A DNA stretch of 64,000 nt from Cercospora beticola (taxonomy: Eukaryota > Ascomycota > Dothideomycetes > Mycosphaerellales > Mycosphaerellaceae): assembly GCF_033473495.1 (NCBI RefSeq), contig NC_088935.1, forward strand, positions 3,906,001-3,970,000. Direction: 5' to 3'. Within the stretch, counting starts at the first letter, position 1. Each line of letters starts with the position of its first letter. The position numbers were made by a program, and so were the translations under genes. This document shows positions 28,901-38,529 of the stretch, one piece after another. The notes under the pieces are model-generated. The model saw nothing but the letters and a program-made list of their open reading frames with translations. It was not told the DNA's origin and searched no databases.

Positions 28901-29402
28901 TCTTGGCCTTGGATTCAGCCTTCTTGAGAGAGTCGACGGTGAGTTTCAGATGGTCGAGTTGGTGCTTGTTTTCAGCTTGATCAATGTCGAGAAGTGCCTC
29001 ACGTGCCGCTTGCTGTCCGTGCTCCTGGTCATCGATGGCGGCGTCGAGCAGATACTCTCCATGTCGATTGGCACCGGTGACGTGAACGCGCCTGAAGAAG
29101 AGGAGGCCAGAGATGAGGAGCAAGAAGAAGATGAGGGTCATCAGCCAAGAGGGGAAGGTAGTCGTGGATGGAGGGGAAGAGATTTCGGGAATGTAAAGGG
29201 TCGGATCCATCGTCGAGAAGAACTCGGGGATGGTAGTCGACGGCGCAGTGATGTCGGCAAAGGGTGCGCCCTCTCGCGGCGATGGCAGCGGAGCTGCAGA
29301 GGACTTAGCAGCGTCCGAAATCCTCTTGGTCTCTGCATCCTGCAAACGTGAAGCGATAAAATGGATGAGGCAGGTAAGCGGGAAACCGAAGATGCCGCTC
29401 AT
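25917..29402 (-). CDS. Membrane-anchored long coiled-coil protein with acidic and Q/P-rich tail
   Basis: Single exon, 1161 aa from the ATG at 29402 (context CCAAGATGAG); the frame extends to 29615 only through a GTG. I do not recognise the family. A hydrophobic N-terminus and one strong membrane helix (WLMTLIFFLLLISGLLFF) lie in the first 110 residues. About 650 residues of coiled coil rich in Ala/Glu/Lys/Gln/Leu follow, then an acidic repeat region built on DDDQKPxDDxGDQxGHD, and a C-terminal 170 residues rich in Gln/Pro/Tyr with repeated QYQAP-like units. The layout resembles a membrane-tethered scaffold or golgin-like tether, but that is by analogy. No introns are seen. Confidence 0.75.
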   Translation of the reverse strand: MSGIFGFPLTCLIHFIASRLQDAETKRISDAAKSSAAPLPSPREGAPFADITAPSTTIPEFFSTMDPTLYIPEISSPPSTTTFPSWLMTLIFFLLLISGLLFFRRVHVTGANRHGEYLLDAAIDDQEHGQQAAREALLDIDQAENKHQLDHLKLTVDSLKKAESKAKNSEADAKAAAEKARNDLLSVQARFDHLKAELDASTAECDKAHSRVSEMTGKNEKLVEAQQALQKEMDSRRDEFDAERQELTRKAGEAAQASEAELASVKTENAELTNKNAALKKDLYDVGRMKWVATEHLDRARELAESQQKGFEEKLKRQQSNAQTEQKLLQKQLDGMEWNLGREQSTNEELREELLSAQNQLNSSQSQLAKAQGSIEVLEQQSNADRVKLEDAQSVHQNLQEKLKLAQEGLDSVQKESSVLQDTNERLELEIADLQKQAIDAKAKALGVEEQLENDYWKVYKQFMDAENERDSAHKKLEELRSSAQLDKEKLNLSQNEVEQLKKKLEDSEKLRKADEDELEKVRYELSAARETIENAGDTSEVAQKYSSLKKKYKDLKGKLETEENASHQLRNELSRDRAILEVERQRADKLDAEKSGFLTKQHSSAETLLQKDRDLTSSQKSVNKLRGELEDARNAKAPAESGWFKASRRVKELEAENAKLRDDSKMQRALDEKEEALQKANGAVQQHQEALAHRNTKISDLRKELEQAKQQAMSPSQLRQYCEQAQQEAIDKEHKNGLYHYGKLERAHKAKLAELAELAEAAAEQQSALDGATFTSEHIAKELRTLCLILKYSKLWLDRWRNGRPNTNQDDAGDDDQKPEDDRGDQDGHDGDDDQKPDEDEGDQGGHDDDESKKSDGNDAGVPDSQAKNDGEYGDSQPDGGEDQDAPGELDDEYDYYRTHVEDVESVDATDNTVEPTITPKEATTGTNGPTSPTASLPTLADNDTATDSDERIIPKWFYGNTRGGRGNVIEQKKGQKKRRKHNDVTQSSILNAAANMDPSAAVSTSESTNTLTQASQQALGQSSSVSSPSTSSAFSMPRQAQNLSFRSTHADTRETPRQIQYHAPHQLQYQAPQQLQYQAPYQPQHWAPPQLPFQSPHPPQYQTYHQAQYQAPSQPQYRSPNHTSTSIQPPRQPYGFSGPSNWASQSRYSNSHPAQRRRF

Positions 29403-30009
29403 CTTGGCGGCGGTTCGAGTGGTGTGCCAGACAAGGCGGAACAGTGCTCGATGTCGAGTGGTGCGAAGTCGATGTGTTGTTCGGCGATGTCTGGGGAGCA
29501 AGTTGGAGGAGAGAGGGAGGGCAGGTAATAGAAACGCGAGGGTGGGGCCCGCTAGTGGAAAGTGTGTTGCTTGGCGCCGAAGTGAAGACTGAAGTGAAGA
29601 CTGCAAGGTAAACACTGGTCAAGCTTCACGCGCGTTCACCGCGCGTTGTACAACGGCTTTGCTCTTGCAGCACTAGTGAAGTAAAATGTTACGTGCTTTG
29701 TATTTATGCCATGATGATAGCCACATATATCGCAGATTCGGTCGCGCAAAAGTATCTTGAAGGCGCGCTGCGCGCGAATCGCTGATGTCTCTCGAGGCAC
29801 GCATGTGCTCCAAACTTCTAGATGTCGCTCTGGGGGAACTGGCACGGCAAAGGGTTTCTGAGACGTGTCAGCGCCTTAAACAAAGCGATGGAACAAAGAA
29901 AGAAAATCGCATTCTAGAAGAGTACCTAGCATTCTTTCTTAGCAACAGTGAACGGCCCACGTGAATTTCTGCTTGGCAAAAAAGAAAGTCCAGTCGGCAC
30001 AAAAAAGAT

Positions 30010-30099
30010 TGGAGAAGGCCAGATTCGAACTGGCGTCCCAAGGAGACAACCGACTGATGATGCATTCGGTCGTGCGAAGAAGACTTATCCAATGTCCCC
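30010..30099 (-). other. tRNA-like relic with intact T arm
   Basis: Read on the minus strand, the 3' part has a perfect T arm (GCCAG-TTCGAAT-CTGGC, a good B box), a 7-nt acceptor 3' strand CTTCTCC and then ATCTTTTTT, a Pol III terminator. Upstream sit a possible long variable arm (GTCTC-CTT-GGGAC) and a 5-7 bp stem (ACCGA/TCGGT), but its loop is 12 nt. No normal D arm or matching 5' acceptor strand is found. It looks like a degraded class-II (Ser/Leu-type) tRNA gene or a tRNA-derived element. Confidence 0.35.
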
Positions 30100-30229
30100 T
30101 ATGGACATGGTGCTTTTGATCGCTACATGCTTAATGAATGCATCTTATCGAGTATCGAGCCGGTTGATCGTGTCGATTGCAGAAGGTGTGGTGCATTAAG
30201 CGACCCCTCCTAGCATGCAACGACCCGAC

Positions 30230-30268
30230 TGCTGAAGGCACCACTAGGTGCACCTGGTGCCTTCAGCA
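30230..30268. repeat. Perfect 14-bp inverted repeat (hairpin)
   Basis: Arms tgctgaaggcacca (30230-30243) and tggtgccttcagca (30255-30268) flank 11 bp; the self-complementary aggtgcacct (30246-30255) lies inside. The foldback would be very stable. No open frame or gene end is adjacent, so a terminator role is not evident; a remnant of a small inverted-repeat element is possible. Confidence 0.75.
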
Positions 30269-32837
30269 GCACCTGGATCTTACCATTGGACCACATCCCC
30301 TTTGATTGGATGCTTGGACACAATTGGAGGTGAATGATAATCATTGACCGGAATTCGGAACAAAGCGCTGGCCTTGAAGCTGCACACAAAGAACCTGTGC
30401 TCGACGACAGTAGCTCGGACCAGAGCGCACGCGAAGGCCAGAAGGACTGCAAGAGGATCCCTCAACATCTGAACTGGTACTGGCTTGCTTACAAGGGACT
30501 CGAGGATGTATGTCGATGGTCGAAGCTGTGATCAAGTGCAGGGCTATTCATTGTCTTGAGATACGAGTGGTAAAGGCTTGAACGACTGCATGATTGTAAG
30601 CCGAACAGGACCATAGAATTGTCAGACCTGTAGAAGTTCCTATATCAAGAAGACTTCAGCCTGTGAGTATCAATATTGTCTGCCAATGTGCTACACGAAA
30701 TGAAGCTTGCCTTGCATGTAGAGCATCGACTGCTGTAAAGCCAGAGCCAACATTAAGGCACTAGCTTGAATCAGCATCTTCGCGCCAACCTCCTGTGCTT
30801 TCTGGGTTCTTCATGAGCGATTCATCATAGTCGCCAAGCAGCGTACAGAGGCTCTTCGTTCTTTTTTCCGTTGCATGATCCTTACCACACGCAACATAGC
30901 TCGGCTAGGACGCAATGAAATGCTTGGCCGCGGAGCAGGACATGCAAGACTGCGCAGAGTATTCGCCAGCTCAGTTGCAACGGCGTTGCATGATGTGCGT
31001 CGACTTGCAGTGAGCGGAAGTGGCGGCGTTGAAGGACGTGAAGTCTGCATCCAAGCCGGGCCATGTGGCAAGAGCCGGAAGCTCCGTCTTCATGGTCTAA
31101 TGCAATCGCAGCAAATCGACCGATCCGAGCTCCTCTTTGCTGTACAGAGTATCTGAGCATTTGCATCATTCAATACGCTCACAGCCAGTCCACGTACCAT
31201 GGCCTCCAAGCCGTTTCTCGTTGTAACTCACCGAACAAGTGGTGTCCACTGCATCGTCTCAATGTTCGGAAGCCAAATCGCCGAAGCCACGCAGTCCGCA
31301 TCCCTGTCCATGTTCACCGCAGTTCATGCCATCAGATTTCTCCACAGCCAATGGAGCTCTGCTGTGAGACGTCCCGCATAGCTCTTGAAACTTGCCTGCT
31401 GTCTAGGATATGAACCCAATGCGCAGCTTTGCTGGAGCTAGACGTGTAGCATGCCAATAGGGCATCAACAAGCTTACAACACTGCTGCTGGCCATCATGA
31501 TGCCCAAGCATCAACGTGTTTCGGTCAAAAAGTACCGCTTGCGCGGAGGTGTGCTCTCCACGAAGTGATGTGGTGAAATCTCATGCGGGCGCAAACTTAC
31601 GCGGCAGAGAGGCTGGGCAGGATTTGGAGAGAGCTCCACATCAAGCTCATGAATGGGACGAGGATTGATTGAGTCTTTTACAAGCGTAGAACGAGACCGC
31701 GGAGCGCGGATGTGACTACCTGTAGAAACGCCGCTCGCATTTCTCGATAGAACACGAGATGTATGGGACTGGAAAGCTGCAAACTTGGCTGCACGATGCA
31801 TTCTGCATTGTGTTCGGCCCAGGTTGTCTTCTCGAAGCTCGGCGTCAGGCTGTCAGCTGGCGCCGAGAGCGCGCTTGGAACGATTTCGGCTATTGTGGAG
31901 ATTTGAAGCCGGCAGGGCTGGGCAAGCAACACATCGTTCGGCAGCTCATTAGCAGAACATAACGGATGGACTGCGAAGTAGATGCGAAGATTGCAACAAC
32001 GTACGTCCATTCTCAGCGCGTTTCGTGAATCCGGTACCCAACGTGGCAGGGAACAGATCAATGGTTCGAGCTTGAGTGACGTGGAGGATCTTGAAGCTCT
32101 ACCGCAATAGACTTCCGGGTATGCATGCATTGCGCACTACTGAAAGCCCAAAAAGTTGGCCATGAAGGAGACTTGAACGCGATATTGCAATATTTCGCTG
32201 CCACAGCACAATGTAGACGCCGGAATGGTGACAGCGGCCAGGTGCGACCTGTCAGATACGAAAGACTGTCGTGTCGCGTTGCTCTTTCTTGGTGGTGCCG
32301 GTTGTCAGACGTTCCTGGCGGCAGAGAGGAACCCACCAGGGTCGGAAGCCGCACGGACAGAGCTCCACGACGCTAAATGCAGCATTACACGAGCCATGTC
32401 CTGCACCACTCGCTTCTGTACACGCTCCGTCCTCCTTCGCGATTGATGCGAGAAACGCAGCACCTAACGTGGCGCCGTTGCTCTTCTCGTGAGCACTGGA
32501 ATGCGACTTGGACCGGACCAATTCCACACTCGCTTCGCCTTCAACTTCACGACACCATGACTGCCGCGCATCATTCGTGAATACAGTCCAGGAACAATCA
32601 GCTTTGCGAACTCCACTGCCTCTCCGCCCAACGACTCCCTCGCGCCGACCGCTGTACCGCACGACAATAGCCTCGCGACAATAGCAGATCCAGAGCTCCA
32701 AGAGACACCACACCAACTCAACCACGATCGAATATTCCTATCGCCGACCTGCCCACAACCTCACCCGCAACGGCGTGGTGTACGCCCTAAAACAACATCC
32801 CGTCTAACCCTGCGCATCGCCGCGCTCATCCTCCACA

Positions 32838-35800
32838 ATGATCCCTCGAATATGGCCTGGCCTGCTGGCCTTCCTCCTTCTGTGTGTCCAAAATGTGGGT
32901 GCCGCCGACTACTGGTTCAATTACCAGACGGGCACGGGAGAAACAATAGTCCTCAACGACAACCGCCAGCCAGCACTCTATACTAGGAATTTTGGAGATT
33001 GCCTTGGCAGCAGCACAATCAATGTCACCCGCTTCGATGTCGCATACTACAAGGACAACATGACAATCCTCTGGCACATGGCTGGCGAGACGGGTGTGAC
33101 CAACGACAGCATCATGATGAGCATTGGAGTTTACGCATACGGAGAGAATCGATACGAGCTCATCTTCAATCCTTGCGATGCCAATATCGACAGCTTATGT
33201 CCCCTCAATGCCAGTCTGCCGATCGAGGCCACCACCATCATTCCAGTCAGTGCCTCCGATGTGGCTGCCATCATCCCACTTGCTTTGACGATTCCGGACT
33301 TCGAAGGAGAGGCCATTTTGCGCATCTTTTCGAACACCACGAGACAAGAGATTGCGTGCTACTCGGCCGTGGTGACAAATGGAGCTTCCTTCAGCCATCC
33401 TGCAGCTGTGGGCACGGTCTTGGGCTTGTTCACACTCGTAGCTGTGATCGCCTCTTTTGCGACTGCCATCTATGGAGAAGCTGTGCCGACCATGAGACTA
33501 CACTACGCGCACTCGCTTTCAGTGGGCGTGGTTTTCGCAGTCTGGCAGCATATCTTCTTCTCTGGAGCTCTGTCCGTCAACTGGGCATCGGTGCTTCCTG
33601 CTTGGTGGAGCAATTTTGCATGGGCTGGCGGCATGATCTATACCGAGAGCATGCAGAGCAACCTCAACAGCTTCATTGGCAATGACCTGGGCAATACGTC
33701 CCAGGTCGGCGCAGCACAATCCGGATCCGCGACTCCTAGCGTTGGCGGCGGATTCGACATCAGCGCCATTTACCGCAGAGCTCTGTACGCTGGTATCAAG
33801 CGAGCGGCAGATCTACCCCACGACCTCCCTGCAAAGATATATGGTCGTCAAACAGAGACAGGCGAAACATCTTCCACGACCAGCTTTTCCGATAGACGAG
33901 ACGGCTATCAGTGGTATGGCGATCCGGTGCCAAACGGTCTGCCACTGCCGGGCAATTACTCTGGCTTCGCTGGCACGCTTGGGTACGAAGGCATCTCTGC
34001 CAGCACTGCGTTCTTGACTGGCTTCCTCTGGTTCCTCATCATTCTCGTCATACTCGTTGCCTCAGTCATAGCCTTCAAGTGGACTCTCGAAGGGCTGATC
34101 CGCATCAAGTGGATCAAAACAGATCGACTCAAGTTCTTCCGCGATCGTTGGATTGGCTACAGCGCTGTTGTTGCACTGCGCATCTGCTACATTGGCTTCT
34201 TCGCCATGATGTTCTTGTCCATCTTCCAATTCACCTACCTCGCTGGCAGTGGCGCGCAGGGTATCGCCGCGATCGTGTTCATTGTGTTCTTCATCGGCAT
34301 GCCGCTCGCCGCTGGGTATGCGGTGTGGTACAAGAAGGCTATGCTGGGGTCTACATCCGGAAAGGTGTACGAGCATAAGATACTCATGGGCAAGGTTCCG
34401 TTCCCAGTCGACCTTGGCAAGAAGGGGCCAGAGCAGACTGCTGTCGAGCTCCAAACCAGCGAGCCTGGCCATGCGCATTCCGAAAGCAAATCTAGTACGG
34501 TGCCGATCTGGAAGCGCATAGCTTCGACCGAGAAGACACGTGAGGCGAACGACACGAATGGAAAATCCCGCAGCATTCACGATGATGACGACTACATCAA
34601 GAAATTTGGTTGGCTGGCTGCTCGGCTCCGGCGTACACGCTGGTGGTTTTTTACCGCGTGGCTGTTCTACGAGTTTATCCGTGCTGTCTTCTATGGAGGC
34701 GCATCAGGATATTCACAAGCACAAGTTTTCGGTCTGCTCATTGTGGAAGTCATCGCCTTTGGACTGATCATCTGGATGAAGCCATACGAAGGACAGCGCT
34801 TGAATGTGTTGGTGGTGTACTGCCTGGGCTTCAGCAAAGTGGCCACGGTGGCGCTTTCAGCGGCTTTCGATGTCAAGTACAATCTGCCTCGCATTCCTAC
34901 CACAGTCATTGGCGTCGTCATCATCGTAATTCAGGGCATACTCACGATCATCACGATGATTGCGATTGTGGTCGGAGCGATCAGCTCGTGGATGTCGATC
35001 AAGCGAAACACCGAAGACTTCCGACCTCGTCGCTGGTATGGGATGCGCGAGAAGTACTTCGATCACCTGGACCGGACGGTTAATGACCTTCCCCGACCTC
35101 CCAAGGTGAAGAAGCCCAAGAATGTCGAGCCTGAAGAGGTCAAGGCCGGCTTCGAGATGAAGAACGTCAAGCGGGTGGCCAAGATCGAAGACGAGGATCC
35201 AGAATTCCAAGGCGACATGGCAGCAGACCCGAATTCAGCCTACATGAGCACAGAGGATCTTTCGTCAACCGCATACGGCAAACGCGCAATGACGCCGCTC
35301 AACCGCAGTCGTGCCAACAGCAGAGCCGCAAGCATCAAGAGCTTTAGCTCGACAAATCTGCCGTATGGCGCAAGATCACACCGGCCAAGCTGGAGCACAC
35401 GAGACTTCTCGCGCGCAGGTTGGGAGCACGATCTTGATGAGAGCCAGACTGCAGGCGGTGACGATGCGATCGCACCTGTAACACCGAACAAGCGGCACAG
35501 CGGAGCGTTCTCGACGAAGCAGCCTTCGTTGCGTCCGATGACTAGCAGCAGCTCGTTACGTGTCGGCGCCGAGGTCAGCAGCACCGATGCCATTGGCGTC
35601 GTCCCAGCACCTACTGTTCGCCCTCGTGCTGGCACAATGGGCTCAGTGCGAAGTTCTCGACGCCTGTCAGGAGGCTTCCACGGCACTGATCATCTCGAAA
35701 TCGAAGTGCCGCCGATACCATCGCAGTACTCATCGCAGCGAAATTCGTACATGTCGCTCAACGCCGACGCTGGCGAGTCGAGCTCGAAAATGAGCACCAA

Positions 35801-35933
35801 CTATCAGCAGAATCTCGCGCTAGCGAGAAGTACCCCGGTTCCTCTTACACCCGCCCAGGAGCATGAGGAGTGGGATTTGAAGCTTACGAAGACAAATTCG
35901 AATGCGAATACGAAGAAATCAGCCCCACAATAG
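32838..35933 (+). CDS. FLC/TRP-like membrane protein (ML-like + TRP domain)
   Basis: Single exon, 1031 aa; ATG at 32838 in ACAATGAT. The N-terminal signal peptide (WPGLLAFLLLCVQNVGA) leads into an ML-like luminal domain of about 150 residues with several Cys and N-glycosylation sequons (NVT, NMT, NAS, NTT). Then comes the TRP-like membrane domain with about nine helices, including HPAAVGTVLGLFTLVAVIASF, FAWAGGMIYTESMQ, WYKKAMLGSTSGKVYEHKI and WWFFTAWLFYEFIRAVFYG. The cytosolic tail (about 280 residues) is Ser/Arg-rich and likely phosphorylated. This is the architecture of yeast Flc1-3 and fission-yeast Pkd2, linked to haem/FAD import, calcium signalling and cell-wall integrity. Which of these roles applies is not visible from sequence. 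Confidence 0.92.
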   Translation: MIPRIWPGLLAFLLLCVQNVGAADYWFNYQTGTGETIVLNDNRQPALYTRNFGDCLGSSTINVTRFDVAYYKDNMTILWHMAGETGVTNDSIMMSIGVYAYGENRYELIFNPCDANIDSLCPLNASLPIEATTIIPVSASDVAAIIPLALTIPDFEGEAILRIFSNTTRQEIACYSAVVTNGASFSHPAAVGTVLGLFTLVAVIASFATAIYGEAVPTMRLHYAHSLSVGVVFAVWQHIFFSGALSVNWASVLPAWWSNFAWAGGMIYTESMQSNLNSFIGNDLGNTSQVGAAQSGSATPSVGGGFDISAIYRRALYAGIKRAADLPHDLPAKIYGRQTETGETSSTTSFSDRRDGYQWYGDPVPNGLPLPGNYSGFAGTLGYEGISASTAFLTGFLWFLIILVILVASVIAFKWTLEGLIRIKWIKTDRLKFFRDRWIGYSAVVALRICYIGFFAMMFLSIFQFTYLAGSGAQGIAAIVFIVFFIGMPLAAGYAVWYKKAMLGSTSGKVYEHKILMGKVPFPVDLGKKGPEQTAVELQTSEPGHAHSESKSSTVPIWKRIASTEKTREANDTNGKSRSIHDDDDYIKKFGWLAARLRRTRWWFFTAWLFYEFIRAVFYGGASGYSQAQVFGLLIVEVIAFGLIIWMKPYEGQRLNVLVVYCLGFSKVATVALSAAFDVKYNLPRIPTTVIGVVIIVIQGILTIITMIAIVVGAISSWMSIKRNTEDFRPRRWYGMREKYFDHLDRTVNDLPRPPKVKKPKNVEPEEVKAGFEMKNVKRVAKIEDEDPEFQGDMAADPNSAYMSTEDLSSTAYGKRAMTPLNRSRANSRAASIKSFSSTNLPYGARSHRPSWSTRDFSRAGWEHDLDESQTAGGDDAIAPVTPNKRHSGAFSTKQPSLRPMTSSSSLRVGAEVSSTDAIGVVPAPTVRPRAGTMGSVRSSRRLSGGFHGTDHLEIEVPPIPSQYSSQRNSYMSLNADAGESSSKMSTNYQQNLALARSTPVPLTPAQEHEEWDLKLTKTNSNANTKKSAPQ

Positions 35934-36724
35934 CGTTGTGGCTCGACCGTATGGGAGGCCTCCTTTGAGGGGTATCCGACTACGAGTCTTAATAGTGACT
36001 ACAGTCGTCCCAGTACGGCTCTTGATTGGATTTGAAGCGAATCACGTTCTTGGACACAATTGGGGCGAGGATCCAACAGACTTTCCACCTCCAGCATCTT
36101 TTTCGACATGGCGATTGGCGTATATGGGTGCGAGGAGGAGAGATCTCGCACCCCGGGTTTTCTGCATTTCACATCTGAGGCGGCGGCGGCGGCGACGTCG
36201 CCTTGTCCCACTCTCTGAATATATTTCGACAGATCGAGGAACCAGAAGTCTTCCTCACAGCATGGCGCAGCACCTTTCTCTGGAGCGCGCAACAACACAG
36301 CACATCGAGTGCTCTGTTCCTTTATTTCGTAGTTTTAATGAGAATATGAGGTTGACAAAAGGGGATGGCGCAGGCTGAGGGGTTTTGAAGAAGGGAACTT
36401 GTCCTGGTCCGCGCCACTACCACGGTATAGATGCGATGAGTATGACGAAGGACAAAGTCGACTCAGAAGACATCAGGGATGAGAGGAATGACGAGGAAAA
36501 GGCCATTGTGGCAGAGAAGGTAGAAACAGACCTGAGCAATCAAATTATTTGGATATCTTAGCTGTACTCCCTTCCTCTACTCAAGCTCTCAATATGTTCT
36601 TGGGCGTGTCTAGATCTCTTTCAATCCTCGCGATTTATATCGCTCTAATTTGATATGAGCTGTCCGAGCAGGAGATGTTGGCTCCGCACATATACGAGAC
36701 CTGTATTGTTGCATGAGATATCGC
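35934..36724. other. Convergent intergenic region
   Basis: It lies between the stops of the FLC/TRP-like gene and the F-box-like gene. A short CGG-repeat (36179-36196) is present. No gene is seen. Confidence 0.5.
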
Positions 36725-37881
36725 TCACGGCATCGCCCTCCAATTCCGCATCGCACCCACGACACTATGCAACATATCATGACTCGCTCCACTGAGCGTC
36801 GCTTGGCGGAAATCTTTCAGTATTGCTCTCCTGGTTGAGAGATTTCTTGAATTCGCATGTTGTTCTGACGTATGGTGATTCGTCACGGCGAAATCCTCCA
36901 CGAATTCGAATTCAAGTATTATCACGCGACGTTGTTCGCGAAGCGTGATTGTTGTATCGCCTATGGAGAGCTGAATTTGGAGATGGATCTTCGCATCTGC
37001 GGCGAGGAGGAGTTGGTTGGGGATGGTGTTAGTGCGGGAGTAGATGTCTTCTTCTACTTGAGGAGCTTGTGGTGATGTTGAGAGTGGTGGATCTTCAATA
37101 TCACGATGAGGTGGTGAAGAAGACCAGGGATTTTCGGTGATGGGGATTGTCGAGTCCGTCGTTGAGGGTATTGTGAAAGGTATGAGGGGCACGATGGCGT
37201 ATTCGCTTGTGAGTCGTTCGATGACTTTTGGGGGTTCGGTCTCGGTGTCAATGGAGGAAGAGTTGTTTGGCTTGACGATGTGAAATTGGGCAAGTCCGAG
37301 ACCCATGGAATGTAATACGAGGAATATGTCTTTAAGTTCGCGAGATGCGAAGCGTATGTGGATGGGGCGGAGAACATAAGTCGTCCGATTCGATGGTTCT
37401 TGGTCATTGCGAGGGCCAAGATCGCCCAGTTCGTCTTCGCCGGAGGACGTGTCATGATTGCGGTACCATTTGTGATCGATATCGCCAGTAGAAAAGATTC
37501 TTCGTGTCGCGCTGAGGCCGTGGATGGTGAATTGGAGCATGTGGAGGTCCTATTTCATATATTAGTAGGTATTCTTGGGACTTCTAGCAATGCTGCACTT
37601 CCCCAAACATTGATTCTCTCGATTCCGCACACAGTTTCCGGACCCAAGACCCTCATCCATTTCGTTAGAGGCGTTGCAGGTCCATCATCGAGGTGCGCGT
37701 TGAAGCTGGTGAGGGAGTGGAACATCGCCAGTGTTTCAAGACGGATCTGGCGGCAAGTCTTGGTCAATGCATGTTGACAGCTGTTGTGCTGTAGCATCAC
37801 AGCGTATCTCGAGGCGAAGACATGTTCGTAGATTTGATTTCTGAGCTCGGGCGAAAGGCGGTAGAGGGGTGAGAGTTCCAT
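36725..37881 (-). CDS. F-box-like fungal protein
   Basis: Two exons on the minus strand, 37609..37881 and 36725..37549, joined by a 59-nt intron with a TACTAAT branch site, giving 365 aa; both exons are in phase 0. The donor (GTTTGG) is the only one I found that keeps the frame. The N-terminus LYRLSPELRNQIYEHVF, followed by ALTKTCRQIRLETLAMF and LTSFNAHLDDGPATPL, is the widespread fungal F-box-like module found in large, fast-evolving families. The rest is low-complexity Ser/Thr/Pro in the middle and poorly conserved in look. Role unknown; F-box-like proteins may recruit substrates to SCF ubiquitin ligase. Confidence 0.65.
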
Positions 37882-38529
37882 GGTGATAGGATATTGTTGG
37901 ACCAGATTCGAGGCTCTGTTGCACTTCCAAAATTCTTCGTCCTTAAGTCATATAAAGTTTCACTGAGTAGACTGCAAGTAGTGTTAGTGACGAAGTCAGC
38001 CGTTGACGATGGGCTGGATTGCGAGAGGTGAGGTGAGGTGCTCTGCCTGAGAGGGGCAAGTGCTGCCGAGCTGTGTAAACATTGAAGTCAAATGGCAGCA
38101 TGCAACCAACGAAGGCAGATAATTATTGTGGTCAAGACTCCAAGTCATTCTTAGCGCCACTGCGTTTGAGCATCGATTTGTCTACACTGTCGTGATCGAG
38201 CCCACCCTTTGCATTAAGGATGAAAGACAAATTATACTTGTGGCGGAAGATATGCACTGAGCTGGAGTAGAGCTCGACTGCGGCTAATCGCCAGCTCCGC
38301 AAGAACGATGAGGTCAACTTAAAGATGAGTGCGAGAATTGAATCTCCTCGATCTGTCACAGAAAGTAGGAAGTGTCGATGTTGCAGAAGAAGGACAAGTA
38401 GAAGCGGATGAGTGTGACGAAAAGCATCACAAGCTTGGACCCAAATCTGCCGGCCGGATGCCGAAGCCTCGACTTCGAGCTTTCACAAAGCTTCACCTGT
38501 ACGATTCTCTCGCATACCTTATACCAACC
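37882..38529. other. Divergent intergenic region
   Basis: It separates the F-box-like gene (minus) from the thioesterase-like gene (plus). The coding frame of the latter runs upstream without a stop to 38329 but has no better ATG; one alternative ATG in this frame (38459) would add 24 residues. Confidence 0.45.

Larger units (their letters stand above)
29403..32837. other. Gene-poor region of 3.4 kb
   Basis: No convincing protein gene on either strand. Contents I can support: a class-II tRNA-like relic (30010-30099) followed by a T-run on the minus strand, a near-palindrome at 30092-30108, and a perfect 14-bp hairpin at 30230-30268. The last several hundred bases should include the promoter of the FLC/TRP-like gene. 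Confidence 0.5.
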
